Shown here in pieces: positions 1 to 13,584 of a DNA stretch of 64,000 bases; position 1 is the first letter of the stretch; each line of letters opens with the position of its first letter. The notes under the pieces were generated by a model that was not told where the DNA came from, did not search any database, and was given only the letters and a program-made list of their open reading frames with translations. Made by a program: the position numbers and the translations under genes. The DNA is from Homalodisca vitripennis (Eukaryota; Arthropoda; Insecta; Hemiptera; Cicadellidae): positions 126,987,001 through 127,051,000 of the forward strand of contig NC_060211.1 in the NCBI RefSeq assembly GCF_021130785.1. Reading direction: 5' to 3'.

Positions 1-197
1 AACATTGTTTTTCTTGATATTTGTTGTAATTAATTTGGCCTGCGCTTGCAAATTAAAAAAAAATTAAACCAGTCTTTATTTATTGTAGGCTAGAACCTAC
101 TTTGTTCTGACAAGCCAGTCTACAAAAATTTACTTCTGTGTGTTAATTTAGGCTATAAACTTGTGGTAAGATTAGCGTACATGTAAGATTTATATCA

Positions 198-1031
198 TAC
201 TTTGGTATTAGCCGGAGACCACTATTTTGAAACTGTTTTTCTTACCAGAGATATAAAAAAAAAATACATTATTAGAAATAACAGACTTAATTTGAGTAAT
301 TGTGAAAATTACATTCCATTATGACGACCGGTTTTGGTTTTCTGCCTTCCAAATAGAAGCGATGTTGACGTGAAGTAGGCAACGCTGTCTCTATCTACTT
401 CTTGTTATTACGTGATATAATTAGGTTATCATAAATATGTTATTACTAGTTGTATCAAAGTTAAAGATAACACTTACGAGTACTCACGTGATTTGAGCTT
501 GAATTTGGGTGTTATCTTGAAGGATGTTTTTCTTTTTTTAGCCAGCGGTGGCACTATTGAAGCACATAGTGATGGCTAGGAGATTCCAGATTGGAGACTT
601 TTCCGATGTCAGATCACGGATGATCTGGCATGTGGTTTGAGGTCTGGAAAATACCGATCAGAAATGCCCCTGGTCATCAGTGGGCTTCGGTAGAGCCCGG
701 CACTTCTGGCTTAAAAAGAAAGACATCTTTCGAGATAGTACCTAAATTTAAGCTCAGATCACGTGAGCTGTTTAAAGTTGTCTTTAACTGTTTAAATTTT
801 AATGCCTATAACACTTAATGTATGTAAAGCCTATGACAAATAGTAGATAGGGACATAGTGGCCTCCTTCTCGCTGACATTGCCTTCTTTCTGAAGAACAA
901 GAATCAACTGTCATAATGACATAATTTTTACTGTAAGTCAAATTAAGATTTTCTTTCTAATGATGTAGTTTTTATGTCGCCGATAAGAAACGCTGTTAAA
1001 AATATGGTGGCCTCTTAATAATACCAAAGTA
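198..1031. repeat. Foldback (long inverted repeat) MITE-like element
   Basis: The left half (about 198-550) and right half (about 690-1031) are diverged reverse complements. The outer ends are TACTTTGGTATTA on the left and its complement TAATACCAAAGTA on the right. Further inside, a CTCACGTGAT block at about 485 mirrors ATCACGTGAG at about 757. The roughly 140-bp centre is more GC-rich. I see no coding capacity. The same terminal block recurs inside the TTAA element at 26.8-27.1 kb, so this is a dispersed family. No clear target-site duplication was found and the superfamily is unknown. Confidence 0.7.
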
Positions 1032-4000
1032 CCCAATTTTTGAATATTTTAATGGAAATGTATGCAAGTGTTTAAAAACAATCATGAAGATGGGGTTTTT
1101 TTTAATAAATCTAAGTCCCTATTTGAAATGAAGGATGCTTTAATAAGCATTCTACGCTCATTACGTAGTAGATTTTTATTACCGAAAGATTTGATATATC
1201 ATCTAACTTTGATATTAAATAATTATTGTACACAATAAGAAATGTATAATACATTATCAACAAAAATAATTCATTACAATTTTTAATGAAATAAATTTAA
1301 CAATAACAGTGATAAATAACAAAACCAATTTTTGCTTAGACGTACATATCACAGAAACATTACAGTATTTATAGCTTGCCCAGATAGCAGTGAGTAGCCC
1401 ATTTTGTGAAACGGTGAAAAGGATCCTCTCCAGACAGACGCAGTTCAAAAAATCACAAAGATGGTCTGCTAGACAGTCTACTGGTATCTCTTAACTGTTC
1501 GCCAAGAACTTTCAGTTGCTTATGTTACACCATTTCCTCATTTTCATTGCCATTTACAAATTCTCCAAAAATTAGTTAGTTCTTTTTGTTTATTGTTATT
1601 GTTATAACCAATGAGCTTAAATCTTATTTTAAGGTTAATGAATTGTAATAACAAATTCTATAAAAACAACTGTATAACGAGTGTAGGCTGCTTATTAAAC
1701 TTTACCTGTAATAAAAGTAGGGCCTAATATTGGCTTTATTGACTAGATTATGGCTCGGATGTCAAAAATTCCCATTTCTATTGATTCTTAATTCATCCTA
1801 ATTTTAAGAGATTCTTTAAAAAAACAAGTTCAACAGAATTATATTTTTCACTGTCTTGTTGTTATTTCAATGGTAAGATTGATCTTTAAATAATATTGTT
1901 TTTTTTAATCTACTTTAAGTAAACAGATAAAACATTTTTCAGTCTGATATAAAAATGAAATAATACAACTTTTTAACTAAATCTATCTGGCTGAAAAATG
2001 CCTTCCAGGCACTAAGTACTTAGTTAATAAGTGACCTTATTTGTAGATATCACATAAATTGAACGATATCATTTAAAAAATGAATAAAAACGTATTTTTC
2101 TAGAAACCAAATAAACAAAAATCTTTTTGGAGATTAGAGTGATGGTAAATTTAGTGTTAATTATAATAAAAATAATATATTTAGGCTTCAAAAAGAAAAT
2201 GTTCTATTTATAAATAGTCTAACCGATCTAGTATATTACAATTTTAAAATATGTACGAATAGTCATAAACCTTTTTCAATGGCACTAAAATATTCTTTAA
2301 ACAAATTCACATATTTTAGGTGTATCTTTATTATTTCAGTATTTTATTAGCATGATTAAATACGTAAGGAAAATATGCAGTATAAACATAAAAAATAAAA
2401 CTAATAAAACATTTCCGATGTTTTGCAAAGTCTGTCTCCTAAAATATCTAACAAATTTTATATTTTTGTCCTTACTATATAAGTTATTATTCTTTGGGTG
2501 CATTACATTATTTTTGCCACACTATAAATTTAATATAAAATAAGTATAACTAATAATAAATAATGAGTTAAGTAAATGGCTAGTGCTTGAGTTGTATGGG
2601 TCAAGTATTATTATTGTTTTATTGCCTTTGTTGTTATATAATATAATACTGTTAAATTGTTGTTGTTCTCAATTCTGTCTTTTATAACTGTTATTTGTAC
2701 TATATGGCATTAAACATTGTTTCTATATGATGTTTAATTTTTATCATTGTTATGTTATAATGGCTCTTCTTATACATGCGTAGATAACTTTTATAAATTA
2801 ATTGTTGTTATTGCTACCAACATAGTTTTCAGACACATAATGTATTTTTGATGGAAAGCTTTGATTCATTGTGAATGTTGAGTTTAGCTCCACTTCACCT
2901 TCCACATAGTATAGCACCTGAAATCTGAAGCTGTCACGGACTTGATTCCTGAAATCTGGTAACATGTTTGTTTGAAGAGATAAAAAAACAAAATTTGGCG
3001 ACAAAGAAGTTCAAAACAAAGTCTTTGCATTGTTTTAACATGAGAGACACCTAGACTAAAAATTACAGTAGAATCTATGTGAAGAGTATTTTCATTGTCT
3101 CATCAGGTGCATAATTGAGTGCACTATGATGTTTCTAACATGATCCCAAAGCACGGTGGAACAACCAAGTTTTCTACACATAACATAGTTATGATGGGAA
3201 GGGTCAATTGAATCTGAATGTTGAGTTTACCTCCAGTTCACCTTTCTTTTATTTCTTTTTCGTCCTAGAGTTCGATTGATTTGAGCTTTTTAACTTTCTT
3301 TTTTTATATCATCAGACTTCAGCATTTACATAAAATTTCCAAACTTTGTTTATGTTATAGTATTTACTCAACTATTTTGGTTGACATAAAGACATTATTC
3401 AATATTATAATTGCCTTGATTCACAAAACGTGATATGTATAATACCTGTTCCATCGTGTCATCAATATGCTGTTTTTACCGATGACTTGATCTCTTGTTT
3501 GTTGTTTGCAGTCATCTATTGTACATTAATAGCGTAGATGTCCTACAACCTTTTTGACAAAAAGAATTACACAAACTCCTATAAACAATTGCCAGACTAT
3601 ATTTTTCAAAGTTACAAACTTAACTCATTCTTTTCTGCTCAGTGGTATAAAAATGTCACAATTTACTACTGACAAATAGCAGTAATTTCAACACACATTG
3701 ATGTGAGTAGCAATGTTGCCCCAACTCTTCATAACTTGAAACAAAGGGACTTGAAAAAAAATCCAAATCATGGCTATAACCTTTTTGAGTAAACAACGGT
3801 TTAAGTTATGGAGGGTGAAAATCACTGACCAAGTTATAAAAGGTCCAAATGGTAATTAACTCAAACATGGCAATAGGATATCTAAAAATGTGTATGCTAA
3901 GATACACTTAGTTTTATTAATTTTTGTTAGATATGTAGTAAGAAAAGAAACAGACTTATATAATTTAAAAGAGTATCAAAATAATTTATCTTGTTTAAAA

Positions 4001-5417
4001 TTGGAAGTTAATGCATGGGACACCAAATTGTAAGCCCAGGAAATACAAGAAAACAATTGCTCAACAGAATATTAAAAATATCAAATAGAAAAAGAACCTC
4101 AACTTGTAATGAAGGAATATGTAAAGAGTCAATTTGGTTTACCTTAAATAAAAGCTTGACTTAGCGGTTGATCTGCTAATTTTATGTATGAAACCTGAAT
4201 TAGATTACTTACATTTAAGAAAAATCTCTTTTTGGTGTATTATGTTGTCTTATTCCTATGCATATTTTGATTTTCAGGTCACCAATATTTAGCGATATTA
4301 GATTATCCACAACCATTTTCTTTGTAATTGTCTTTATATTCTTTAACTCTTACATTTAGTGGTCTTTTTATTCACATTTATGTATTCCCTTTCACAAGAG
4401 CATGTTCTACATTAAACATAGTTTTTCGCATCCTGCTTGCCATTTTTAGTTTGTTTTCAACAAAACTTTAAGTAGTGTTATGAATCTAAAAGTGGTGTTA
4501 ATGCTGTTTTGTGTGTTTTCTAATTTTCTCTGTTAACCACAGCACATTTTTCTTAAGAGAGGCAAATATTTAGTTTTAGTTTTCTGACTCATGATGTTCA
4601 TTATTATCTTTTACAATTGTTTATGACACACCGAATATTTGGTTTTAGATTCAATTTTTTTTCTTTTAGGCTCTTCTTTGAGCAACAACTCATTATATCC
4701 TGTGTCAATAAGAGTATGAAACTCCTTCTTAAGACTTCAAGACATTCAATTGACAATTAGGATGTTGACCTTTGTTGTTCTTTTAACGAAATCCCTATCT
4801 TTTACTACACATAAATGTTTTAAAAAGACGAGTTTGTTTTGAACTTTTACCTCCATGTTTTTGAAAGGAGTAGGATATGCCATTTATGTGGGACAAAAAA
4901 AAATAATTTAGTTTAGTGTCCCCTTGATTGAGGGCTATGGAAGTCTCATCTACACATCCCCACCAGATCTTCAGTTTGCATTAAATTGATTCTGAGGCAT
5001 TTTGCTCAAATTCTACCATAAATATATTGGTGAAAATGAGCGATATAGGAGACTTTGTAGCCTTTCCCCCGTATTATCTTAAATTTTACCCTGTGATTTT
5101 ACTAACACTTTATTTGAGCAGATTTTTAAAATTGTGAAGTTGGCAATATTAATTTATTTAAAAATATTTATTATGTACTATTAAGACATATCTCTTCTAC
5201 TTTTTTATGCACCCAACAAATATTTCATGGCACAGCATGATCCAATGTGATAAAATCTGTCAAAACTTCATTTTGTTACTTCAAATCTTCTACGAAACCA
5301 AATCTACAGTTTCTGATTGATTTCTATTACTTAAAATTTTCCATAAATCTAATTTACATTTTCTGAATTATTGCATAGTGAATAATCAGACAATACTACA
5401 AAAGCTTTTTAACAATA
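1032..5417. other. AT-rich stretch without recognisable gene
   Basis: No coding exon, RNA gene or mobile-element protein is recognised. Short open frames here are of the length expected by chance. A diverged direct repeat of about 70 bp (about 2832-2901 and 3175-3245) shares the core GAATGTTGAGTTTA and CTCCA(C/G)TTCACCTT; its origin is unknown. An untranslated 5' exon of staufen could lie here but nothing identifies it. Confidence 0.5.
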
Positions 5418-7900
5418 GGGTCAATCCATTTCAAAATCACCCAATAAAAATAAAATTTGTTGCTCAACACTTTTAATTTGCCTAATTTTTTTATTGTTAT
5501 GAGTTCCCTATGGGTAGACAATCACAAAACACTATTTGAAAAAATTTTACAAAGCCATAGTTTTTTCCTGGTGGCCATTTTAAAATGGCGGTTTTGCAGA
5601 TTTTAGTAAAATACGAGGTTTGCGAAAAGTTTAATTGCCAAGCTTATTTTTAAAGATATCAGAATAATCCAAAAATCAGTGTGTTCAGCATAAAATGAAC
5701 TTCAATGTGACATTATAATAATGTTTCTTTTGTGCAAGAAAGTCAGTCAAAGTTGTTCTGCAAAATCTCGGAAGAAAATCATCAATTGTTACTTTTTAAG
5801 ACCATTAAAAGTTTAAGAAGGAAAAGAGACTCACTACTAATATTTTATTTCTTTGTTGAAAACTATATAACTACCTACTGAAAAAGTTTTTAGCCCTGAG
5901 AATGCTCTCCTTTTTTTTCTAGAGCTTTTCAAAAATGGGCCGAAAGCCTATAATGTCAATTTTCTAGGGTTAATAACTAAAAAGGGACTGAATGAAAATA
6001 AATGAAAAATTTTACAGAATGTTCTTTATACAAATAGGAATATCTCATAAAAAAATTATGACTGAGACTTAACTACATTTAGAGGATATACAGCATTGAA
6101 TTTCAGTTAAAAGCGCTACCCTTTTTCTCGCTTGTGCGGTACCAAAGTTAGCAAACAAGGGCTTGTTCAAATCATTATGTTAAACAGTAAACTTATATTT
6201 AATGCTCAAAAAATTATATTCCTTATTTAAAACTACTTAGGATTTACAATAAAAATTATTTAAAACCAGAAAATAATGGGTATAAATAAAACAATACTCA
6301 TAACCACAAAACTACCATTTGCGCACTTTAGGAAAAAAATAATTTGCTTAGATCTATTATACTGTCAAAATGTATATGCATTTCAATTTATGTTCTAAAA
6401 TGTAATATTATTAAATACATTTTATAAAATACATGATGTAAAAATATATGTTAGTACCTGAGGAATATTTTAAAATAGTAATAGTAAAGGTGACCTGTGA
6501 GTGACCTGTCAGCTGAAGAACAATGTTTGCTAAAATTGAGAATTTCGAAAGGAATTACTAATATTTGCAACTAACACAAAGATAAGTATTATAGACAAAT
6601 ACAACCACATTTATAGGAAAAAATGTTGTGGGAATAAATGAGAAACTATGTAATGAATTATCATCTTTATTTAATTCGTTTGATGAAAATTGCAGCCAAT
6701 AAGTAATTGAAAACCAATGTTTTAAATCTAAATGCACAGAAGAACAATATTATGTGGATACAGTATGCAAGTGTAGTACAAAAATTGTATCGGTAAGTTA
6801 AGTTGAAGAATTATAATTCTTACCTATTGTTCTCACTGTGTAAGATTACGAGTTAGGTTACTATTTTAAAATATTCCTCAGGTACTAACACATATTTTTA
6901 CATCATGTATTTTTATAAAATGTATTTAATAATATTATATTTTAAATTAAAATGCATTATACATTTTGACAGTATAATAGATCTAGCAAATTATTTTTCC
7001 TAAAGTGCGCAAGTGGTATTTTGTGGTTATGAGTATTGTTTATTTATACCATTATTTCTGGTTTTAAATAATTTTTATTGTAAATCCTAAGTAGTTTTAA
7101 ATAAGGAATATAATTTTTGAGCATTAAATATAATTTTACCTGTTACATAATGATTTGAACAAGCCCTTGTTTGCTAACTTGGTTACCGCAACAAGCGAGA
7201 AAAAGGGTAGCGCTTTTAACTGAAAAATTCAATGCTGTATATCTCTAAATGTAGTTAAGTCTCAGTCATAATTTTTTTATGAGATATTCCTATTTGTATA
7301 AAGAACATTCTGTTAAAATTTTCATTTATTTTCATTCAGTCCCTTTTTAGTTATTAACCCTAGAAAATTGGACATTATTAGGCTTTCGGCCATTTTTTGA
7401 AAAGCTCTAGAAAAAAAGGAGAGCATTCTCAGGGCTAAAACTTTTTCAGTAGGTAGTTATATTAGTTTTCAACAAAGAAATAAAAATATTAGTAGTGAGT
7501 CTCTTTTCCTTCTTAAACTTTTATGGTCTTAAAAAGTAACAATTGATGATTTTCTTCCGAGATTTTGCAGAACAACTTTGACTGACTTTCTTGCACAAAA
7601 AAAAAACATTATTATAATGTCACATTGAAGTTTATTTTATGCTGAAAACACACTGGTTTTTGAATTATTCTGATATCTTTAAAAATAGCTTGGCAATTAA
7701 ACTTTTCGCAAACCTTGTATTTTACTAAAATCTGGCAAAACCGCCATTTTAAAATGGCCGCCAGGAAAAAACTATGGCTTGTAAAATTTTTTCAAATAGT
7801 GTTTTGTGATTGTCTACCCATAGGGAACTCATAATAAAAAAATTAGGCAAATTAAAAATGTTGAGCAACATGACCTGGGTGATTTGAAATGGATTGACCC
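5418..7900. repeat. 2.5-kb long inverted repeat (giant foldback element)
   Basis: The left arm (5418 to about 6481) and right arm (about 6858-7900) are reverse complements over more than 1 kb with scattered mismatches, around a spacer of about 375 bp. The outer end reads GGGTCAATCCATTTCAAA on the left and the complement on the right. The flanks give a 4-bp direct repeat, AATA (5414-5417 and 7901-7904), consistent with a target-site duplication. No transposase is visible in either arm or the spacer. It is a non-autonomous foldback element of unknown superfamily. It lies just upstream of the first coding exon of staufen. Confidence 0.85.
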
Positions 7901-8070
7901 AATAAGATTGTGGTATTCCGATATTTGAGGTCATGTAGATGGAGATTTTATGCTACTAATTGTAAATTAAGGCTACGTTGTAAAGACAATGCCGGCGTAT
8001 ACAGTCTGTAATATATTTAAAATTAATTCAGAAATAAATAAATTCAATTTAGTGAATTTCTCTTTTTCAG

Positions 8071-8152
8071 GTGTTCTATGTAAGCTGCTGAAAATATTAC
8101 ATAATGACTTCTGGTCAGGCCGCTATGGAGGGAGCTGCTATCTCAGTTTCTG
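8071..8152 (+). CDS. stau: staufen coding exon 1 (start codon)
   Basis: An acceptor TCTCTTTTTCAG ends at 8070, so this is not the first exon of the transcript. The ATG is at 8104; upstream bases are 5' UTR. It codes for 16 residues (MTSGQAAMEGAAISVS) and ends in phase 1 before GTAAAA. The split codon joins exon 2 as Glu. An internal ATG in exon 2 (Met25) is an alternative start. Confidence is lower than for the dsRBD exons because this N-terminus is not conserved. Confidence 0.7.
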
Positions 8153-8559
8153 GTAAAAATAATGGTTATCAATTACTTACTTTTTGTATTCACATTGAAT
8201 AACACATCTGCAACCACCAGAGATCATGATGAATACAAATTCTAGAGCATTGGTGGATCCAGTGTAGAGGCCATGTTTGTCATGGCACCCTCCAAGATTT
8301 GTCGAAAAAGTCTGTTACAAAAATATAATTACTCTTGTATTTAACTGTAAGAAGTAAAATTCACTTACCTAACTTTGAGACAGTTAATTCCTTTCTAAAC
8401 ATTTTGTTGTTGTTTTCTAATATGTAATACTAGATCCAGCTTTGTTCTAGAATAACATGATTTAAGGAATTTTAAACTTTAGGGGGTATCTAATGGGATA
8501 TTAAGCTTGTGTGATTTTATTATTGAACATGATGCTTATCTATTTTACACTAAAACTAA

Positions 8560-10952
8560 AATTGGTGGACGCCTGGAATCACAGAACTCCGGATGAGGTA
8601 TCTCGGTCTCTGAAGATCTGTGCAGCAAGCCAAGAACCAATCCGACGTGAATGCACAGGGCGGCCACGTCAGGTTTTGGAAACAGCTGTGTCAGGATGTC
8701 GATAATGACCCATTGGGTATGGGCTACAAAATTGTAACCCAGAAGCTAGCTCTCCACCTGCGATCTTGGAACCTCAAGCCATGTGCCGTTGACACACTGT
8801 TTCCGTCTCGCCCAGTGCAACCAGTTCAGATCAGAGATATTGTTGCCTTCCCAGCTTTTCGAGAAGAGGAGCTTGTCGCTGCTGTCCGATCTCTCAGTAA
8901 CAGAAGAGCGCTTGGCCCTGACAGCATACCCTCTGAGGTTCTTAGCTTCTCGTGGAGGTAAATCCAATACTTCTCTTTGACTTGTTCAGTGCGTGTTTAG
9001 CATATGGTGTCTTTTACTCTACATGGAAGATGGCCCACCTAGTTTTGATCCCCAAGGTTAAGACTGCAACAGGGACTTCTTCATTTCGCCCCTTATGTAA
9101 GCTCAAAATGGCGGGAAAGGTGATGGAGAACCTCATTCGTGTCAGACTGACCGAGGCGATTGCCTTTGCGTGTGACTTTTCACTGCAGCAGCGTGGTTTC
9201 CGATACAGCCAATCTACCATCGATGCCATCCAGAAGGTTCAGAGGACCACAACTACTGATCAAGCCGCGTAGTCCTCGTCACATTCAATGTGAAAAACTT
9301 TTAATTCTGCTAGGTGGAGCGACATGCTATGGGCTCTAAAGCACATGTTGTATGTTCCTACAAATTTCCTGAGATTCATAGAGTCGTACTTGACAGGTCG
9401 CATCCTGCTGTATGATACCACCAAAGATCAGGTTATGATACTGTTGATCACAGCGAGAAACGTTGAGCAGGTGACACTCAAGCTCAGCTAGGTTATGATC
9501 AGAGTCAACGTGTGGATGCAGGCTCATGGTCTGTCTCTGGTGATCAGCAAGACAAAGATAGTGCCCCTTACGAAGAGGAGAATTCCTACCGTGTTCCCCC
9601 TCCAAATGGGCAACGTCCAACTGGAGACTTAAGTAGCTGCCTAGTACTCCGGGATGATGATTGACAGCAGGTCTCCTTCTATGGGCAGGTGTATCTTACC
9701 GCCGACAAAGCCGCCAAGGCTGTTGCAGCCCTGGGCAGGCTCATGCCCAATGTCGAAGGCTCGCTTCCTTGCAAAAGTGCTTGTTGTTGTCATCAGTTCA
9801 ATCTGTCCTTCTGTACGAAGCTGAGGTTTGGGTCCACGATTTGGAGAAACATGTTTACTGAAACCTCTCCTGAGTCCAGCACCCAGGAGCCCCAGCTTAC
9901 CGCACGGTTTCTGAACCAGCAGTGATGGTTAATACTGGTGTCTTTCCTATCTACCATCTTGCGATGGATAGGTAGACAATCTACCACCACAGGACCGAGG
10001 GGGACAGAGATACTGCTGCCAAAAAAGAGCACGACTTAAGCTTTGGCCACTGGTAACGCGATTGGAGAGGTTGCTGGACCTTCAAACTCATCCTGGACCA
10101 CGGCTGGAATGGCAGTATGGTGAGTTTGCCCCAATTTCTTTCAGGCCACGGGTATTTTCAGGTCTATTCTTTCAAGGTGAGCTTAGTCGCCTGCTCGGCT
10201 TGTCTGTTCTGTCCTGACATTGCAGACACAGCGCAGTACACATTTTTTCTAATGCGACAGGTTGCATTTACGGCGGGCTTCTCTCTTTGCTGAGATCGGC
10301 TTCACGGTCGTTCCCGAAAACATCGTTGAAGCTCTTCTCCAGAGAGAGGACCCCTGGAACTGTATGAAGCACTATATCCAGTCTGTACATTGGGCAAAAA
10401 AGGTTGACCTCAATCAGCCTTAACTCTCCTGATTCCTCCAACGAGGAATGCCCTAGTGGTGTGACTTCACAGGCTTAGTCCGAAATAATGTGCTAAACAG
10501 ATCCAGGAGTCCTCGGTGATGAGGAGGTTTTAGCCTGGTTTTTTTTTTTGTAGTCTCTATGGGTCTATATGGGGGTATACCACAGTCTGTCTATAAAAAT
10601 CATAGCTATTATGAAATGTGTTCGTGAGAATCATAGTCTGCAGTGCAGGAGTAAGACGATTAGCATTTTCGCAGATAGCCAGGCAGCATTAAAGGCGTTG
10701 GACTCTTTTGTGCTCAAATCCAAACTTGTCTGGGATTGCTGTCAAGTTGTTTCTTCCCTTTGTAGAATCAACTATATGGCTGTTTGTTGGGTACCTGGTC
10801 ATGAGGAAATCTCTGGGAATGAAAGAGCAGATGCCCTGGCCAACTTGAGCTCAGATCTAACATGATGGAACCTCAACCGTTCTGTGGTATTTCTAGGTGT
10901 GAATCCTTTGGGGCTGTCTCGAAATGGGTTCACACTAAACATGAGAAAAGGT
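8560..10952 (+). pseudogene. 5' part of a degenerate RNase H-bearing non-LTR retrotransposon (R1/LOA/I group)
   Basis: Fragments in several frames give the start of an RT region (WKQLC...DVDNDPLGMGYKIV, LGPDSIPSEVL, RPLCKLKMAGKVMENLI, QRGFRYSQSTIDAI), a post-RT segment (YLTADKAAKAVAALGRLMPN) and an RNase H domain at 10569-10865 (IFADSQAALKAL; WVPGHEEISGNERADALA). The RT B and C boxes, including the YADD site, look deleted near 9470. Multiple stops and shifts are present. It is 5' truncated; its 3' part resumes at 12646 after a younger insertion. GC content is clearly above the flanking intron. It sits in staufen intron 1. Confidence 0.85.
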
Positions 10953-12650
10953 TCAGACTCAATTCCTCCATCCGTAACTAAACACTGCGCAGAACTGCTT
11001 GCTCAACCTCTCACCAATTTATACAATAAATCTCTATCCGGCGGAGTTTTCCCTGAGATCTTCAAAATAGGTCATATAGTGCCATTCACAAAAATGGCTC
11101 TTCCAGTGAAATTAGAAATTATAGACCCATAACAATATTACCAATCTTGGCAAAGGTATTTGAGAGACTTGTCTTGAATAAGATTATTTTCCAAGTCAGA
11201 AATATGCTACATCCAAGTCAGCACGGGTTCCTGTCTAACAAATCAACAACCACTAACCTCGTACAGTTTCAAACCTACATCATAGAGGCTTTTGCACAAA
11301 GACAGCAGGTGGACTCAATAGAGCTGGACCTCTTAAAGGCTTTCGACAGGGTATGCCACTCCATCTTGATCCGCAAACTTGAGGCTTATGGCTTCACAGG
11401 ACCTCTTCTCAACTGGTTTGACAGTTACCTGCATGGGCGCATGCTTCAGGTTAGATACAAGAATACCTTGTCCCACAGCTTTCCAGCTTCATCTGGTGTC
11501 CAACAGGGTTCTCACCTAGACCCCATCATGTTCAACCTATACATTAATGATGTCGTTAATGCCCTCAAATGCAACCACCTGCTCTTTGCGGACAATATAA
11601 AATTATTCATGAAGATTTCTACTGACCATGATGCGGCTCTGATGCAGGAGGACATCAACTTGGTTGTCCGTTGGTGTAGTACGAACAAAATGTCTTTCAA
11701 TATCAGCAAATACACCTCTATTACTTTTCATCGCACCATGAACCCAATCATATTTGATTATTCAATCATGGATACACCATTGGTCAGGGTTAGTGAAACC
11801 AAGGATCTTGGTGTTATATTTACCACCAATCTAAGTTGGGAGCAACGCGTTATGACCACATGCAGCAGAGCCCTCAAAATTCTTGGTTTTCTCTTCAGAG
11901 TTTCTACGCCTTTCTCCGATCTGTGCGTCTTGAGGACGCTGTATTGCTGCTTGATAAGACCACACCTTGAATATTGTTGCGTGGTGTGGTCCCCTCACCA
12001 GTTGTACTTGAGGGATAGCATTGAGAGGGTGCAGAGGAGGTTCCTGAGACTTGCGGGAGTCCGTCTTGGATTTAGGTATCTGGATGTCCCAGTACAAGAG
12101 ATTTCGTCTTATCGTAACTTACCTTCACTTGAAACAAGATGCTCCATCCAAGACGTTCTCTTCTTGTACAAGCTGGTTAACGGAATCATCGATTGCCCAG
12201 ACCTGCTACAGAAAATAAATTTCCAAATTCCCACTGGCACAAGATCTAGATTCCTTTTTGCAAGAACTTCTGTGACAACTTCCTATGCAGCCAACAGTCC
12301 TGTGATTAGGATGCAGAGACTTGGATGCTTGCTACCAGAACACATGGACTTTTTCTGCGCTTCCTTGGCTTCCTTCAAGAGAGCTCTATGTGCTTCTCAG
12401 TGCTTGACCACTTAACTATGAATTTCAAAACACACGCGCACAAACACGGACGCGCACGCACACCTGTGCTTGTGTTTGGTTTTTGATGGTGCCATTAGGG
12501 GGCTATACCCATAAGTGCCTTATTGCCTGGATTTAGTTTTTTAGTTTTGTGTTAGTCATTGTTGCTAACTCATTACTATAATTATAAATTATTATGCTCG
12601 CTTTTGTAATGGTTGATCTGTTGAAAATAAAATATAATAAAATAAAAAAG
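10953..12650 (+). mobile_element. Nested, 5'-truncated non-LTR retrotransposon (Jockey/CR1 group)
   Basis: A long open frame (11147-12415) codes for RT: AKVFERLVLNKI, ELDLLKAFDRV (A box), SGVQQGSHLDPIMFNLYIND (B box), LLFADNIKLF (C box) and a C-terminal thumb region. The C box reads FADN instead of (Y/F)ADD, which would remove a catalytic aspartate. One frameshift lies near 11090. The body begins within RT at GSDSIPPSVTKHC, so the endonuclease is missing. The 3' end is an A/T-rich tail (about 12625-12649). The repeat AAAAGGT at 10946-10952 and 12646-12652 fits a target-site duplication. The element interrupts the RNase H element. Confidence 0.85.
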
Positions 12651-13072
12651 GTGGGGGCTGCGTTCGAGTCTGAGAATAAACAGAATGGTAGTACTAGTCA
12701 CCTTTCTCAGGGTGGCGTCTGACCTTGTCTCCTTAAGTAGATCGGGGTCTTCTCGGATTATGGGTCTGATTACGAGACATAGTTACCTGAGGAAGCATCT
12801 TCAAAGAGTCAGCATTCTCTGGGAGGATCTACTCTGTGACTTTCCTGCAATTGCAAGGGAGCGCTATACCATCTTTGGTAGTCTGGACAAGGATGGTGAA
12901 TTTCCAGGAGGACCTGATCGGTTGCTTTCTGTGGTTTGTAGAACTGCTGAAACCGTAGACGGTTGGTCTCATGGTATACTTCCAGGGGGGGGTTGCAAAA
13001 GGTCCTTGAGGCTGAAATGCATAGCGATAGGTCGCCCCTTCGAAGAAGAAGGAAAAAATAATCCTAATTAAT
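12646..13072 (+). pseudogene. 3' part of the interrupted RNase H-bearing retrotransposon
   Basis: After the nested insertion the older element resumes with the segment that normally follows RNase H in such polyproteins: MGLITRHSYLRKHLQRV and LLCDFPAIARERYTIFGSL (a 'C-x-CPA-AR-R' block with its cysteines partly lost). It ends near 13060 at an A-rich tract. It is degenerate and non-functional. Confidence 0.75.
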
Positions 13073-13456
13073 CCTTAATAGTTTTCACTTTTTCTGCTAT
13101 TCCTAACCTAAATTTTGAAATAAACAATATAATACAAAGGTACTACTATTAGCATACCATTTTTTAATAAATTACAGTTATTTGTCGTTACTTGGATGAA
13201 GTAAATTGATAATAATATGTAAAAAATTTAATTGGTATTATTTTTACAAAGTATATAGGATATGGATGTCACGTTCTAGTTGGATCATCTAAATAGATAT
13301 CTTAATTTCATAAATATTTGCATTTTTTTGTGAGTTGTAATATGTTATATATGACTCGTTATTCATTGTGAACATTGTTGGTTTAATTTGTTCTTAGTTG
13401 TATATTAGGCTGAAAAGTGGTAGTTTTTCATTTTGTATTTTTTACCTGTGTTGTAG

Positions 13457-13584
13457 AAACTGAACTTTCAACTCATACGATGTCACATAAAGGCTCTGAT
13501 GATGCAGAAAATGTAGAACTTGCCAACTTGATGAAAGAGAAAACGCCTATGTGTTTAGTGAATGAACTGGCTCGATACAATAAG
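13457..13584 (+). CDS. stau: staufen coding exon 2 (start of dsRBD1)
   Basis: The acceptor is CCTGTGTTGTAG and the donor AAG|GTATGG. It codes for residues 17-59. After an acidic stretch it reaches KTPMCLVNELARYNK, which is helix 1 of Staufen dsRBD1 and almost invariant across animals. The exon ends in phase 0. Confidence 0.95.

Noticed and set aside
630..818. Open frame of 62 codons in the GC-richer centre of the foldback at 198-1031
   Set aside because: No similarity, and it crosses into the inverted-repeat arm. It is best explained by base composition.
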